The notes under the pieces: model-generated
Database searches by the model: none
The model's input: the letters and a program-made list of their open reading frames with translations, nothing else
Told to the model about the DNA's origin: nothing
In this document: one piece after another, positions 8,571 through 18,023 of the stretch
Layout: each line of letters begins with the position of its first letter
Position numbering within the stretch: the stretch's first letter is position 1
Origin: Sphingomonas_D zeicaulis
Lineage (GTDB): Bacteria > Pseudomonadota > Alphaproteobacteria > Sphingomonadales > Sphingomonadaceae
Direction: 5' to 3'
Assembly: GCF_050433225.1 (NCBI RefSeq)
Contig: NZ_JBNPXQ010000002.1
Location: 741,687-805,686 of the forward strand
Length of the DNA stretch: 64,000 nucleotides
Position numbers and translations under genes: made by a program

Positions 8571-10146
8571 TGCGCGGCGGGATCGGATAGTCGGCCGCGG
8601 CCGCGGGCGCGGCGCGGCTGTCGATGCGCCACAGGCTGCTGCTGCCCTGGCGCCAGATTTCGGTCATGCCTTCCATCAGCCGCGGGTCGTGCCGGCGCGG
8701 CGCGATCAGCCAGACATAGTCGAAGCGTTCGCGCGGCAGGTGCGCGAGCGAGCGGTTGAGCGGCCACCACACCTCACCGCGGCAGCGCGGGCCGGTGACG
8801 ATCTGCGACGGGTCACGCGAATAGCGCCATCCGGTGGGGAAATGGGTGCGGACGAGCTGCGCGCCGGCGGCCACCCACTGGTCGTTCGAAAAAGCCTCCC
8901 GCCGCACGATCGCCAGCCCCGGCATATGCTCCAAGCGGTGCATCATCCACGGCGTCACGCAATCCTTGCCGACATAGGACATCATGCGCGCGCCGCGCGG
9001 CACATGATCCAGGGCGGCGAGCTCGCGATCATAGGCGCGGTCGAACAGCCAGAAGCTGGCGGTGTTGGCGCCCAGCCGCAGCACCATGAAAAGCGCCGCG
9101 ACCAGAGCGACGCTGTGCCGGAACTTGAGGTCGGTTTCGGGGCGCGGCCGGATTGCGAGCAGCGCGGTGGCGACCATGAACGGCGCCAGCCGCATGTCGG
9201 CATAGGCGGATCCGAACACGATGCGCGGCAGGATGATGAACACCGCGAGCAGGAACAGCGTGGAGATGGCGAGGTTGCGCGAGAAGGTCAGGCGCTTGTC
9301 GCGCAGCGCCTCCAGCATGACGATGATCAGCACTGCCAGCGACAGCATGTCGACGATCCGCCAGCGATCGCGGAGCACCATCGCGAACCAGGAAAGCTTG
9401 GCCTGCCAATCGAACCAGTCGCCGGTCTGCGCGCTCGGATCCTGCCCGCGCCACACCAGCATCAGCACCATCGGCGGGGTGAGCGGCAGGCAGTGCAGGC
9501 CGGCGATGATGCCCGCGCGGAAGAACGTGTTGCCGCGATCCATCGCGCGGACGAGCTCGACCGAGAAGACGAGCACCCCCAAAGTGCCCCAGCCGAATGC
9601 GTGGGTGACCCAGATCGCGCAGGAAATCGGCACGAAGATCGCCGCGCGCAACGTCACATGGCCCGTCCGCCCCATTCGCAGCCACAGCCCGAACGCGACG
9701 AAGGCGAGCGCCATCGACAGCGCGAAATTCACGAAGCCGAAGATGAAGGGGAAGTTGAACGCGAGCGGCAGCGCGAACATCGTTGTCGGCGGCACGCGGC
9801 CGTGCACCTCGCGCGCCACCCACAGGAAGCCCGCCACCGTCAGCGGCGGGATCGTCATCACGATCAGCTTGACCGAAGGCTCCAGCCCCAGCCCAAGCCA
9901 GTGCAGCGGCTCGATCAGCAGGTCGACGCCGAGATTGCCGATCACCGCCCAGTCGAAACTGTACCATTGCCGCAGGAAGGGTGAGGTCGCGAGGTCGAGC
10001 TGGACGCGATAGCGGCCCATATGGCCCGGCAGGTCCACCATCGGCGGAATATCCGGCCACAGCAGCGGCACGAAAGCGATCAGCGTCAGCAGGACCATGG
10101 TGGTCCGGCGTTCCCACCACGGGGTGTTGCTGTCTTCGCTGCGCAT
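8554..10146 (-). CDS. Polytopic inner-membrane protein of unknown function
   Basis: 530 aa with about ten predicted membrane spans and an extracytoplasmic C-terminal domain of about 130 residues. A short periplasmic-type loop follows the first span (WPDIPPMVDLPGHMGRY). The layout, with an aspartate in the first loop and a soluble tail, is reminiscent of GT-C-fold sugar transferases, but no diagnostic motif was found, so function stays open. The start at 10146 has GAGGAG 5 nt upstream; the longer frame from 10176 lacks a ribosome site. It is transcribed in the same direction as the hscC/J-domain pair, 81 bp downstream of it. Confidence 0.75.
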   Translation of the reverse strand: MRSEDSNTPWWERRTTMVLLTLIAFVPLLWPDIPPMVDLPGHMGRYRVQLDLATSPFLRQWYSFDWAVIGNLGVDLLIEPLHWLGLGLEPSVKLIVMTIPPLTVAGFLWVAREVHGRVPPTTMFALPLAFNFPFIFGFVNFALSMALAFVAFGLWLRMGRTGHVTLRAAIFVPISCAIWVTHAFGWGTLGVLVFSVELVRAMDRGNTFFRAGIIAGLHCLPLTPPMVLMLVWRGQDPSAQTGDWFDWQAKLSWFAMVLRDRWRIVDMLSLAVLIIVMLEALRDKRLTFSRNLAISTLFLLAVFIILPRIVFGSAYADMRLAPFMVATALLAIRPRPETDLKFRHSVALVAALFMVLRLGANTASFWLFDRAYDRELAALDHVPRGARMMSYVGKDCVTPWMMHRLEHMPGLAIVRREAFSNDQWVAAGAQLVRTHFPTGWRYSRDPSQIVTGPRCRGEVWWPLNRSLAHLPRERFDYVWLIAPRRHDPRLMEGMTEIWRQGSSSLWRIDSRAAPAAAADYPIPPRIIRVR

Positions 10147-10227
10147 CCGCGCTCCTCTATCGACGGCAGCAGCCACGGGAAAGACCCGTAATGATCCGTG
10201 GCCGCGCAGATCGGCGCACAGGAGCCG

Positions 10228-11973
10228 TCATTCGTTCCACGCCGCGCGCAGCGCGATGACGAAGATCAGGGTCGCCAGCAGCAGCAGCGCGCCCGGCCCG
10301 TAGATCACCGCGATCCACAGCGGCACGAACAGCACGCTGGCCATCTGGCTGCGGCGCAGCGCGGGGGCGGAAACCAGCAAATGCTGGGCGACGACCGCCA
10401 TCGCCGATGCGGCCAGCGGCAGACCGTCCGGAAGATGACTGCTTACCTCGGGCAGCCAGACCGTCGCGAGCGCGAGTGGAATCAGGGTCAGCGCGATCCG
10501 CCCGATGCGGCGCTGCCGGCGCGTCCACTGCGCCAGCCACAGTTCCGCCCGGTCCTGCAGGAAGATCGCCGCCACTCCCAGCACACCGGCGGGCAGCGCG
10601 ATCTGCAGCCAGTGCGTCCAATCCAGCCCCGCCAGGCCGCGCCAGAGCAGGATCGTGCCGATCAGCAGCAGGCCGTGGCGGTGCAGCGAGGTGAGCAGGG
10701 ATTGCGGCGGTTGCGCGTAGGCGGGCGCGGGGCCGGCGGTGAAGACGAAGGCGAGGATCGCGGCAGCCGCGAACAACAGCACCGAGACCGTCGAAGGCGG
10801 CGCGAGCGCGCCCAGCGGTAACAGCAGGAACAACAAGGCCAGCGCAAGCGGCACCGAGGGAATTTGCGGCTGCGCTGCGCGGCGCCGATAGCCGAGGCCG
10901 GCCAGCACGATCGCGGCCGCGACCGGCGGATATGTCCACAGGAAGGCACGTTGTCCTTGCTGCATCGTCGCCATGATCGCCGCAGCGATCGCGGGGACCA
11001 CCACCAGCAGCCAACCGGCAATCGCCTTCAGCCGCCGCCATTCGTCGTCGCGCGCCTGCCACCAGGCCAACGCCCGGGGATCCAGATCATGTTCGAGCAC
11101 CGGATGATCTGCGCGGATGCGGTCCAGCAAGGTGGCGATCCGGAACCGGTCGCTGGCGACCATCGGCCAGAAGCGACTGGGCGCAGCCCGGCCGGTCAGC
11201 AGCGCCCACGCCCGGCGCGGCCCCGCCGCGTGGAGCAGGATGGTGTCGCGATAATGCGCAGCGCGCGCCCGCTCGACGACCTGCGCGACCGGCATGTTCT
11301 GCCGGTACGTCGCGGCCTCGCGATGCCAGCCGAAATGGCGAGCGATCGGGACCAGCACCGGATCGGATCGCGGCGTGCTCTCCAGCAGCAGGTGGCACAG
11401 CCAGCGCTCGGCCTCATCGACCCGATCGAGCGGTGCAGCGTCGACCGCGGCGAGCACGGCCTCGGCGCTTTGGGTCAGTTCGGCCGACGTCGCGTCCTCG
11501 TCGCCGAGTCGGGCATGGAGCGCGCGGATCGATTCTTCGAGTGGATCGGGATCGTCGGAAACCGGTGGCTGCCAGGGCTCCGTCTGCCAATCCTCATCGT
11601 CCGGCCAATAATCCTCCTCGTCCTCGGCCTCCTCCTCGACGTCATCGATCGCGACGGCGGGAGATGCAGGGGTGGTCAGGGCCGTGGGCGACGCCATCGG
11701 CAAGTCGATCGCGGCGGCATCGTTGTACCCGCCGTCGTCATCGCGCGCCTCCGCCGAGTCCTCCTCGTTTTCCTCGTCTTCCTCGGGATCGGCGGCGGCA
11801 TAGGGCGCCAGTGCCAGCGCCTGCTCATAGGCCCCGCGCAGCGCGAGGAAAGCATCGGGATCGGCTTCGGGGTCGATCGCCTTGAGTTCGGTGGCATAGG
11901 CGCGGCGGATCGCGCGTGTATCCGGCGTCCGTCCGATGCCCAGCCGGTCCCAGGGCCAGCCGGGGCGGCTCAC
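10228..11973 (-). CDS. Membrane J-domain-like partner of HscC (DjlB/DjlC-like)
   Basis: 581 aa. The N-terminus (LGIGRTPDTRAIRRAYATEL, then DPEADPDAF) matches the atypical J domains of E. coli DjlB/DjlC, in which the classical HPD is degenerate; here the loop reads IDPEADPDAF. A long acidic linker (about residues 60-160) and a helical region follow. From about residue 300 the protein is a multi-span membrane domain with roughly eight hydrophobic segments. The GTG start overlaps the hscC stop (GTGA), so translation is coupled. It probably recruits the specialised Hsp70 HscC to the membrane; clients are unknown. Confidence 0.8.
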   Translation of the reverse strand: MSRPGWPWDRLGIGRTPDTRAIRRAYATELKAIDPEADPDAFLALRGAYEQALALAPYAAADPEEDEENEEDSAEARDDDGGYNDAAAIDLPMASPTALTTPASPAVAIDDVEEEAEDEEDYWPDDEDWQTEPWQPPVSDDPDPLEESIRALHARLGDEDATSAELTQSAEAVLAAVDAAPLDRVDEAERWLCHLLLESTPRSDPVLVPIARHFGWHREAATYRQNMPVAQVVERARAAHYRDTILLHAAGPRRAWALLTGRAAPSRFWPMVASDRFRIATLLDRIRADHPVLEHDLDPRALAWWQARDDEWRRLKAIAGWLLVVVPAIAAAIMATMQQGQRAFLWTYPPVAAAIVLAGLGYRRRAAQPQIPSVPLALALLFLLLPLGALAPPSTVSVLLFAAAAILAFVFTAGPAPAYAQPPQSLLTSLHRHGLLLIGTILLWRGLAGLDWTHWLQIALPAGVLGVAAIFLQDRAELWLAQWTRRQRRIGRIALTLIPLALATVWLPEVSSHLPDGLPLAASAMAVVAQHLLVSAPALRRSQMASVLFVPLWIAVIYGPGALLLLATLIFVIALRAAWNE

Positions 11974-13676
11974 AAGTAGCGCTCACCCTCGATTTCATCG
12001 AGCAGCGTCTCGAGATTGCCGCGCGCCTCCTCGATCGCGCGCGGTTCCTGCGCGTCGAGCACCGAAAGGAAGTGGGTGATGACCTTGCCGATATAGTCGC
12101 GCCGTTCGCCCAGCAGCGATTCATAGCAGCGGCCGGCGCGTGCGAGCGCGGCGGCGTTGCGATCCTCCTCGCGCGGGTGGAGCTTGAGCGCGGCAAGCGC
12201 CTTGCGCCGACCCTCGATGTCGCGGTCGGCGGCGGCATCTTCCTCGTCGCAGATCACGAGCTGGCGGGTGGTGCCGGTCTGCGGCACGGTGACGTCCACC
12301 TCCAGCAGCCCCGACGCGTCGTAGCTGAAGCGGCATTCGATCGCGACGGTGCCCGCGGGGCCACGCGGCACCGGCACGCTGACCTTGCCGAGATGGACAT
12401 TGGCCGAAACGTCGCGCGCCTCGCCCTGATAGACGTTGAACAGCACCTCGCGCTGGTTGTCCTGCATCGTCGAGAATATGTTGACCCGGCTGGCCGGCAG
12501 CACCGTGTTGCGCTCGATGATGGGTGAAAAGATGCCGGTGCGGACATTGCCCTTGAAGTCGCGCTCGGCGGTGTCGACGCCCAATGTGAAGGGGCAGACG
12601 TCGGTCAGCCGGATCTCCTTCAGCGCCGCGTCGCGGGACTTGAGCCCGGCCTGCACCGCAGCACCCAGCGCCACCGCATGGTCGGGGTGGAGCGTGGTGT
12701 TGGGGAAACGGCCGAACATGCGCGTGACCGCACGGCGCACCACCGGCATGCGGGTGGCGCCGCCGACCATGATGATCTCGCTGAGCCCGTCGACCTTGAT
12801 GTTGCTGTCGCGCAGCGAGCGCAGCACGGGTTCGCGCAGCCGCGCGATCAGTGGTTCGCAGCGTTGCTCGAACTCGTCGGCATCGACCTCCGCTTCGAAG
12901 GCCTCACCCTTCCAGATCAGGCTGAACGGCGCGGTCTGTCGGTCGGTCAACGCACGGCGGGTGCGCTCGGCGGCGGCGCGCATTAATTCCGCGACGGCGG
13001 GGTCGTTGGGATCGCTCAGCCTGCCCTTGGGATCGATCTTCTCGCGCACGAGCTGGACCATCAGATGGTTGAAATCCTCGCCGCCCAGCCGGTTGTCGCC
13101 GGCCGACGCGCGCACCTCGATGATGCCGTCGAAAATCTCGACGATCGAGACGTCGAAGGTGCCACCGCCGAGGTCGAAGACGAGGAAGGGGGCGCCGTCG
13201 TCACGCTCATGGATGCCATAGGCGAGCGCGGCGGCCGTCGGCTCGTTGATCAGCCGTTCGACATTGAGCCCGGCCAACTGCCCGGCGCGGCGCGTGGCCT
13301 TGCGCTGACGATCGTTGAAATAGGCCGGCACGGTGATCACCGCCTGGTCCACCGTCTCGCCGGTGAACGCCTCGGCATCCGCCTTGATATTGCGCAGCAC
13401 CAGCGCGGACAGTTCCTCCGGCGAGAAATCGCGCCGGCCGATGCGCACCGGCTGGTGGGTGCCCATCAGCCGCTTGAACACGGTGCCGGTCAGCTTGGGA
13501 TGGGTCGGCTGGCGATCGCGCGCGGCCATGCCGACCAGCACCTCGCCGTCGTCGGTCAGCCCGACCGCGGACGGCGTCAGCAGATCACCCAGGCTGTTGG
13601 GAATCAGCACCGACTGGCCGTCGCGCCAGATCGCGGCGGCACTGTTGGTCGTCCCCAGATCGATGCCGATGATCAT
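11970..13676 (-). CDS. hscC: Hsp70-family chaperone HscC
   Basis: Specialised Hsp70, 568 aa, shorter than DnaK (about 640) because it lacks the long C-terminal lid. The actin-like ATPase domain shows the phosphate loops IGIDLGTTNSAAA and FDLGGGTFDVS and the adenosine motif IIMVGGATRMP. The substrate-binding beta domain follows (TLGVDTAERDFKGN), and then a short helical end. The opening MIIGIDLGTTNS and the close pairing with a J-domain-like membrane protein point to HscC rather than DnaK or HscA. It overlaps the J-protein gene by 4 bp and is preceded by a GMC oxidoreductase gene on the same strand, 69 bp away. Confidence 0.9.
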   Translation of the reverse strand: MIIGIDLGTTNSAAAIWRDGQSVLIPNSLGDLLTPSAVGLTDDGEVLVGMAARDRQPTHPKLTGTVFKRLMGTHQPVRIGRRDFSPEELSALVLRNIKADAEAFTGETVDQAVITVPAYFNDRQRKATRRAGQLAGLNVERLINEPTAAALAYGIHERDDGAPFLVFDLGGGTFDVSIVEIFDGIIEVRASAGDNRLGGEDFNHLMVQLVREKIDPKGRLSDPNDPAVAELMRAAAERTRRALTDRQTAPFSLIWKGEAFEAEVDADEFEQRCEPLIARLREPVLRSLRDSNIKVDGLSEIIMVGGATRMPVVRRAVTRMFGRFPNTTLHPDHAVALGAAVQAGLKSRDAALKEIRLTDVCPFTLGVDTAERDFKGNVRTGIFSPIIERNTVLPASRVNIFSTMQDNQREVLFNVYQGEARDVSANVHLGKVSVPVPRGPAGTVAIECRFSYDASGLLEVDVTVPQTGTTRQLVICDEEDAAADRDIEGRRKALAALKLHPREEDRNAAALARAGRCYESLLGERRDYIGKVITHFLSVLDAQEPRAIEEARGNLETLLDEIEGERYL

Positions 13677-13745
13677 CCCACGCCTCCCACAGAGCGGCTT
13701 CTCATAAGGCGAAATTCGAATGAAGGAAGCGGCTTGCGCCCTGGT

Positions 13746-15758
13746 TCAGGCGAAAGGATCGACGCGCGCCGTGGCATAGCGCGCCATCGCCATCGTGGTC
13801 AGCTGCGCGTTGACGCGGATGCAGCTCGGGAACACGCTGGCATCGGTGACGAGCACGTTGGCGGTGCCGTGGACGCGGCAATCGAGATCGACCACGCCCT
13901 TCTTCGGATCCTTGTTCATGCAATTGCCGCCATGCGGGTGGGAGCTGGACAAGGTGACGTCGTCCGCCTCGCGGATGCGATCCTTGAGGAAGGCCTCGAC
14001 ATTCATCCCCGGATAGAGCGTGTCGCCGCGGGCGAGCGCGGGATAGACCTCGATCGCACCATTTTTGAAATGCACGTCGATCAGCGCGGCGAGCGCGCGG
14101 CGCAGCAGCGGCAATTCCACCTGCGGCGAGAGCTTGAACTCCAGCTTGCCACCTTCCAGCCGGCCGCGCCGGTCCGCCGGGAACAGCACGCCGGCAGAAG
14201 CCAGCCGGTTGTAGTTGAGCATGCGGCGGTGATGCTCGGGGCCCCAGCCCGGCATCAACGTCGACATGCTCATCGGCGGTTGGAAATGTGATTCGATCAG
14301 GAAGTCGCCGCGGTCGACATAGGTCGCCATCTGGTCTTCATCCCACGCATTGACCTGATGGCCGGGGGGCATCAGCCCCACCACCGGGCAGGCGATGTTG
14401 AGCGAGATGTCACGCCCGGTATTCTCCACCCCGCTGTCTTCGAGCAGGCGGCTGGACGCCATCGTGCCCGCGGCGACGACAACGCCGGTGGTTGCGGCGA
14501 TCCGGCAGGTCGATCCGTCTTCCAGCTCGACCTCGACGCCCGTCGCGACCTTGCGGCCATCGCCATCCTCGCTGTCGCGCCACAGGATGCGCTTGACGGT
14601 CGCCTCGGCCAGGATGCGCGCGCCGGCCTTGCGGGCATCGAGCAGGTAGGACTGCGCCATGCCATGCTTGCGGCCATAGGGGCAGCCGGTGTTGCAATAG
14701 CCGCAATAGGCACAGTGCGCGCCGGCGGAGGCGGGGCCGTAATTCTTCTTGAACCAGCGCGTGATCGCCGCCTGGTCCCTGGGATCGCCGGTGGCTGCGG
14801 CGTGGCGCTTCCAGCCGTTCAGCAGATGCGGGCCGTTGTTCCGGCCGCTGCGATGCTCGATCTCGCCGATCTCCAGCCGTTTCTCGATCGAGTCATAGGC
14901 GGCGTTGAACGCCGCCTCGTCCACCGGCGCACCGATCGATTCCCAGTCGAGGAACACGTCGCGCGCCTGCGGGTGGGTCAGCCCCGGCTCCTTCATGCGC
15001 AGCGCGATGCCGTTGTTGATCACCGTCGATCCACCGACGCAGCGACCCTGGAAGATGATGAAATCATTGTCCTTGCTGGTCTGCAGCGCGCCGTTGACGA
15101 ACAATTTGGCGGTCATCCGCCGTTCTTCATGGGTGATCCGCGTCGAGGGATAATGCTGGCCCGCCTCGATCACGAGCACGTCATGGCCCCATTTCTTCGC
15201 CAGCGTCGCCGCCGCCACCGCGCCACCCGCGCCCGAGCCGACCACGATCACGCCGACGCTCGCCGGCACCGCGCCATGGCCGATGAAATCCTTGTGGGTC
15301 AGTTCGCGGCCGGCGGAGAAGGTGATCGGCACCTCCGTCTCGGAATCGCGGGTGCGGAACTTGGGCAGCGTATAGCCGATCTGCTTCAGCACCGGGTTGT
15401 GAAGATTGTCATCCTCGGTGGTGCCTTCCCAATGGCCGTAATAGCCGGCGTAGATCACGCCGCGGGTGCGGGCGAGATCCTGCAGCAGGTCGATCTGCGA
15501 CTTCGCCAGCCGCTCCTCGATCACGTCCATCCGCTCACGCGGGGATTTGGCAAGAAAGAAGGGGCCGCCGAGCGCGGCGGCGAGGGCATAGATCGACAGG
15601 CCGATCGTGTCGCGCGCGCTGCCGTCGATCAATTGGAACTGCTGCTGGATGTTGTCCACGACCTGCTCGGCCGGGATCGCCATCACCTGATCGGCGAAGA
15701 ACGCCTCGGCGATGGCAAGCAGCATCGTTTCCTGAAACGCGTTGAACGGCCTGCCCAT
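13746..15758 (-). CDS. GMC-family FAD oxidoreductase, long-chain alcohol oxidase-like
   Basis: 670 aa FAD-dependent alcohol oxidase/dehydrogenase. The helical N-terminal extension (1-165) is of the fatty-alcohol-oxidase type. The FAD-binding motif is IVVGSGAGGAVAA (Gly174, 176, 179), and the C-terminal GMC domain has the active-site region SSSHPHGGNCMNKDP. Between them is a cysteine cluster, Cys349-x2-Cys352-x2-Cys355-x3-Cys359-Pro, discussed as a finding. The start at 15758 follows a GGGGGTAAGG ribosome site. No signal peptide was seen. Substrate is inferred only from family resemblance. Confidence 0.88.
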   Translation of the reverse strand: MGRPFNAFQETMLLAIAEAFFADQVMAIPAEQVVDNIQQQFQLIDGSARDTIGLSIYALAAALGGPFFLAKSPRERMDVIEERLAKSQIDLLQDLARTRGVIYAGYYGHWEGTTEDDNLHNPVLKQIGYTLPKFRTRDSETEVPITFSAGRELTHKDFIGHGAVPASVGVIVVGSGAGGAVAAATLAKKWGHDVLVIEAGQHYPSTRITHEERRMTAKLFVNGALQTSKDNDFIIFQGRCVGGSTVINNGIALRMKEPGLTHPQARDVFLDWESIGAPVDEAAFNAAYDSIEKRLEIGEIEHRSGRNNGPHLLNGWKRHAAATGDPRDQAAITRWFKKNYGPASAGAHCAYCGYCNTGCPYGRKHGMAQSYLLDARKAGARILAEATVKRILWRDSEDGDGRKVATGVEVELEDGSTCRIAATTGVVVAAGTMASSRLLEDSGVENTGRDISLNIACPVVGLMPPGHQVNAWDEDQMATYVDRGDFLIESHFQPPMSMSTLMPGWGPEHHRRMLNYNRLASAGVLFPADRRGRLEGGKLEFKLSPQVELPLLRRALAALIDVHFKNGAIEVYPALARGDTLYPGMNVEAFLKDRIREADDVTLSSSHPHGGNCMNKDPKKGVVDLDCRVHGTANVLVTDASVFPSCIRVNAQLTTMAMARYATARVDPFA

Positions 15759-15876
15759 CCTTACCCCCTGTCACGGCCCCTGGCTGGCGGGTGCCGCGTG
15801 CGCGAATTCTAGCGGATCATGGCGGCGGCTGGAATGCTCCACCGCCTTGCGGGCGTAGTTACGCGGGGGCGAGGGG

Positions 15877-15915
15877 AGGGGATGCGGGCATGGCCCCTCC
15901 CCTGAAGGGGAGGGG
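15877..15915. repeat. Intergenic repeat with perfect C/G-rich hairpin
   Basis: Two parts. Bases 15877-15894 (AGGGGATGCGGGCATGGC) recur at 19099-19116 with 17 of 18 identical. They are followed at once by a perfect 10-bp inverted repeat with a 2-nt loop (arms 15894-15903 and 15906-15915). There is no T-run, so as a terminator it would be weak; it looks like a dispersed palindromic element. It lies between the GMC oxidoreductase and S9 peptidase genes. Confidence 0.6.
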
Positions 15916-15926
15916 TAAGGCTTCGC

Positions 15927-17948
15927 CTACTTCTTCAACGCGTCCGCCAGACCGGGCGTGAATTCCGCGCCGTGCGGCACCTGCGCTGTCGAGGCCTTCA
16001 CCGTGCCCCCAATCGGCTCGGCGCGGCCGCCCAGGCATTTGCCGAGGAAGCTCTCCGCCACTGCGTTGAAGGCGATGTTGTTTTCCGGGCGGTGGAAACC
16101 ATGGCCTTCGTCCGGAAACAGCACGTAGGTGACGGGGATGTTCTTGGCGCGCATCGCCGCCACGATCTGGTCGCTTTCCGCCTGGTTAACGCGCGGATCA
16201 TTGGCGCCTTGGCCGATCAGCAGCGGTTTCACGATCTTGTCCGCCTTGTAGAGCGGCGAGCGGTCCTTGAGCAGCGCCAGCCCTTCCGGCGTGTTGGGGT
16301 CGCCCATGCGCTGGTAGAATTGCTGGATGCCTGCGGTCCAGTAGGGCGGGATCGTCTTGAGCAAGGTTTCCAGGTTGGATGGGCCGACGATGTCGACGCC
16401 GCAGGCGAAGGTATCCGGCGTGAAGGTGAGGCCGGCGAGCGTGGCGTAGCCGCCATAGCTGCCGCCCATGATCGCGACCTTGTCCTTCGCGGTGATGCCG
16501 CCCTTCACCGCCCAATCGACCGCGTCGATCAGGTCGTCATGCATCTTCTTGCCCCACTGGAGGTCACCCGCGGAGATGAATTTCTTCCCGAAGCCAGTGG
16601 AGCCGCGATAATTGACCGAGAGCACCGCATAGCCCCGGTTCGCCAGCCATTGGTGATAGGGGTTGTAGCCATAGCTGTCGCGCGCCCACGGTCCGCCATG
16701 GACGAGCAGCACCAGCGGCGTCGGGCTGTCCGGCTTGCCGTCGCCATTGGCGTCGCTGCCCGGCGGCAGGCTGAGATAGCCGGTCATCGTCAGCCCGTCG
16801 CGCGTGCCGATCTCGACGCCTTTCATCGGCACCAGCGGCGCGCCTTCCAGTTCGGGCCAGGTGACGTAGAGCTTCTCCAGCGCCTTGGCGCCGCGCTTGT
16901 AGAGATAGGCAGTCGGCGGGCCGGTGACGGGATCGTTGTAGATCGTCCAGACGCTGTCGTCGTCGGTGCGCGAGGTGATGCTGACATCACCCTTCAACTG
17001 CGCCTTGAGGAAGGCGATGTCGGCGCCGATCGCGGGATCGACCGCGGTCCAGTCCGTCGTCAGATATTCGACCGAATAGGCCTCGACCACGCCGGTCCGC
17101 GGGTTGGTGAGGGTGCCGCCGATATCCGCCTTCGAATTTTCCGCGACGATCTTCGTCGTGCCGCTGGCGACATCCTGCGCGACCAGCGCGGCGGTGTCGC
17201 GGTTGCGGCTGTCGAGCCAGTAGAGCGTCTTGCCGTCCGCGGTGTAGCCGGCGGGCTGAGTGGTCAGCGAATCCTCGAGCGTCGTCGAGGAAAAGGGCTT
17301 GTCCTCCGCCTTATTGTTGGCGACGCGGAAGAAGTCGTAGCCGCCCGCCTCGTTGGGGCGCAGCGCCATGCGGACGGTGAGCGTGTCGTCTGCCAGGAAG
17401 CCGGCGAACCCGTCGCCGCGCATCAGCTCGGTCAGCTTGCCGGTCTTGAGGTCGAGCAGGTGGACGTCATGCCAGCGCGCGTCGCGATTGTTGAGGCCGA
17501 TCAGGATCTTGTCCTTGATCGCCTTGGAGGTGCCGACGACCTGCACGCGCGTTTTTTCGAACGGCGTCAGCAGGCTCTCCTTCCCGCTCGCGACATCGAC
17601 ACCGTAGAGCAGGAAATTCTCGTCGCCGCCCTTGTCCTGCACATACATCACCATGCGCGAATCGCCGGACCAGTAATGCTGGCTGATCGGGCGCTGCTTC
17701 TCGGCGGTGTAGGGCTTCGCCTTCGACACATCGTTCGCCGGCGCGATCCAGATGTTCATCACGCCATCGCGCGGGGCCAGCCAGGACAGATATTTGCCAT
17801 CGGGGCTGACGCGCAACTGGGCGCGGCTGGGATTGCCGAACAGCTTGGCGCGCTCGATGAGCGGCGCGGCGGGTGCGGCGGAAAGGGGCGGTGCGGTGAA
17901 GCTCGTTGCTGCCATGAGCACAGCCGATAATATGATTTTCCGGATCAT
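15927..17948 (-). CDS. S9-family prolyl oligopeptidase / acylaminoacyl-peptidase-like, exported
   Basis: 673 aa serine peptidase. A signal peptide (ending near PPLSAAPAAP) precedes a beta-propeller domain (about 40-390) and an alpha/beta-hydrolase domain. The triad is visible: Ser497 in MGGSYGGYA, Asp584 in GANDPRVN and His616 in DEGHGF. The order and the KFISAGDLQWGKKMHDD segment match the S9C group of dipeptidyl/acylaminoacyl peptidases, which trim short periplasmic peptides. It appears to be a single-gene unit: a divergent or convergent neighbour lies on each side and the hairpin repeat follows it. Confidence 0.92.
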   Translation of the reverse strand: MIRKIILSAVLMAATSFTAPPLSAAPAAPLIERAKLFGNPSRAQLRVSPDGKYLSWLAPRDGVMNIWIAPANDVSKAKPYTAEKQRPISQHYWSGDSRMVMYVQDKGGDENFLLYGVDVASGKESLLTPFEKTRVQVVGTSKAIKDKILIGLNNRDARWHDVHLLDLKTGKLTELMRGDGFAGFLADDTLTVRMALRPNEAGGYDFFRVANNKAEDKPFSSTTLEDSLTTQPAGYTADGKTLYWLDSRNRDTAALVAQDVASGTTKIVAENSKADIGGTLTNPRTGVVEAYSVEYLTTDWTAVDPAIGADIAFLKAQLKGDVSITSRTDDDSVWTIYNDPVTGPPTAYLYKRGAKALEKLYVTWPELEGAPLVPMKGVEIGTRDGLTMTGYLSLPPGSDANGDGKPDSPTPLVLLVHGGPWARDSYGYNPYHQWLANRGYAVLSVNYRGSTGFGKKFISAGDLQWGKKMHDDLIDAVDWAVKGGITAKDKVAIMGGSYGGYATLAGLTFTPDTFACGVDIVGPSNLETLLKTIPPYWTAGIQQFYQRMGDPNTPEGLALLKDRSPLYKADKIVKPLLIGQGANDPRVNQAESDQIVAAMRAKNIPVTYVLFPDEGHGFHRPENNIAFNAVAESFLGKCLGGRAEPIGGTVKASTAQVPHGAEFTPGLADALKK

Positions 17949-18023
17949 GTGCGGTCTATCCTCCCGTTTCGTCGACGCTATTACGCGCCCTGTCGCACGG
18001 CAAGGAAAGCCAGCCGGACCGGA

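Noticed and set aside
8689..9984. Plus-strand frame opposite the polytopic membrane protein
   Set aside because: It is rich in Arg, His and Gln from reading a hydrophobic gene backwards; no ribosome site or domain.
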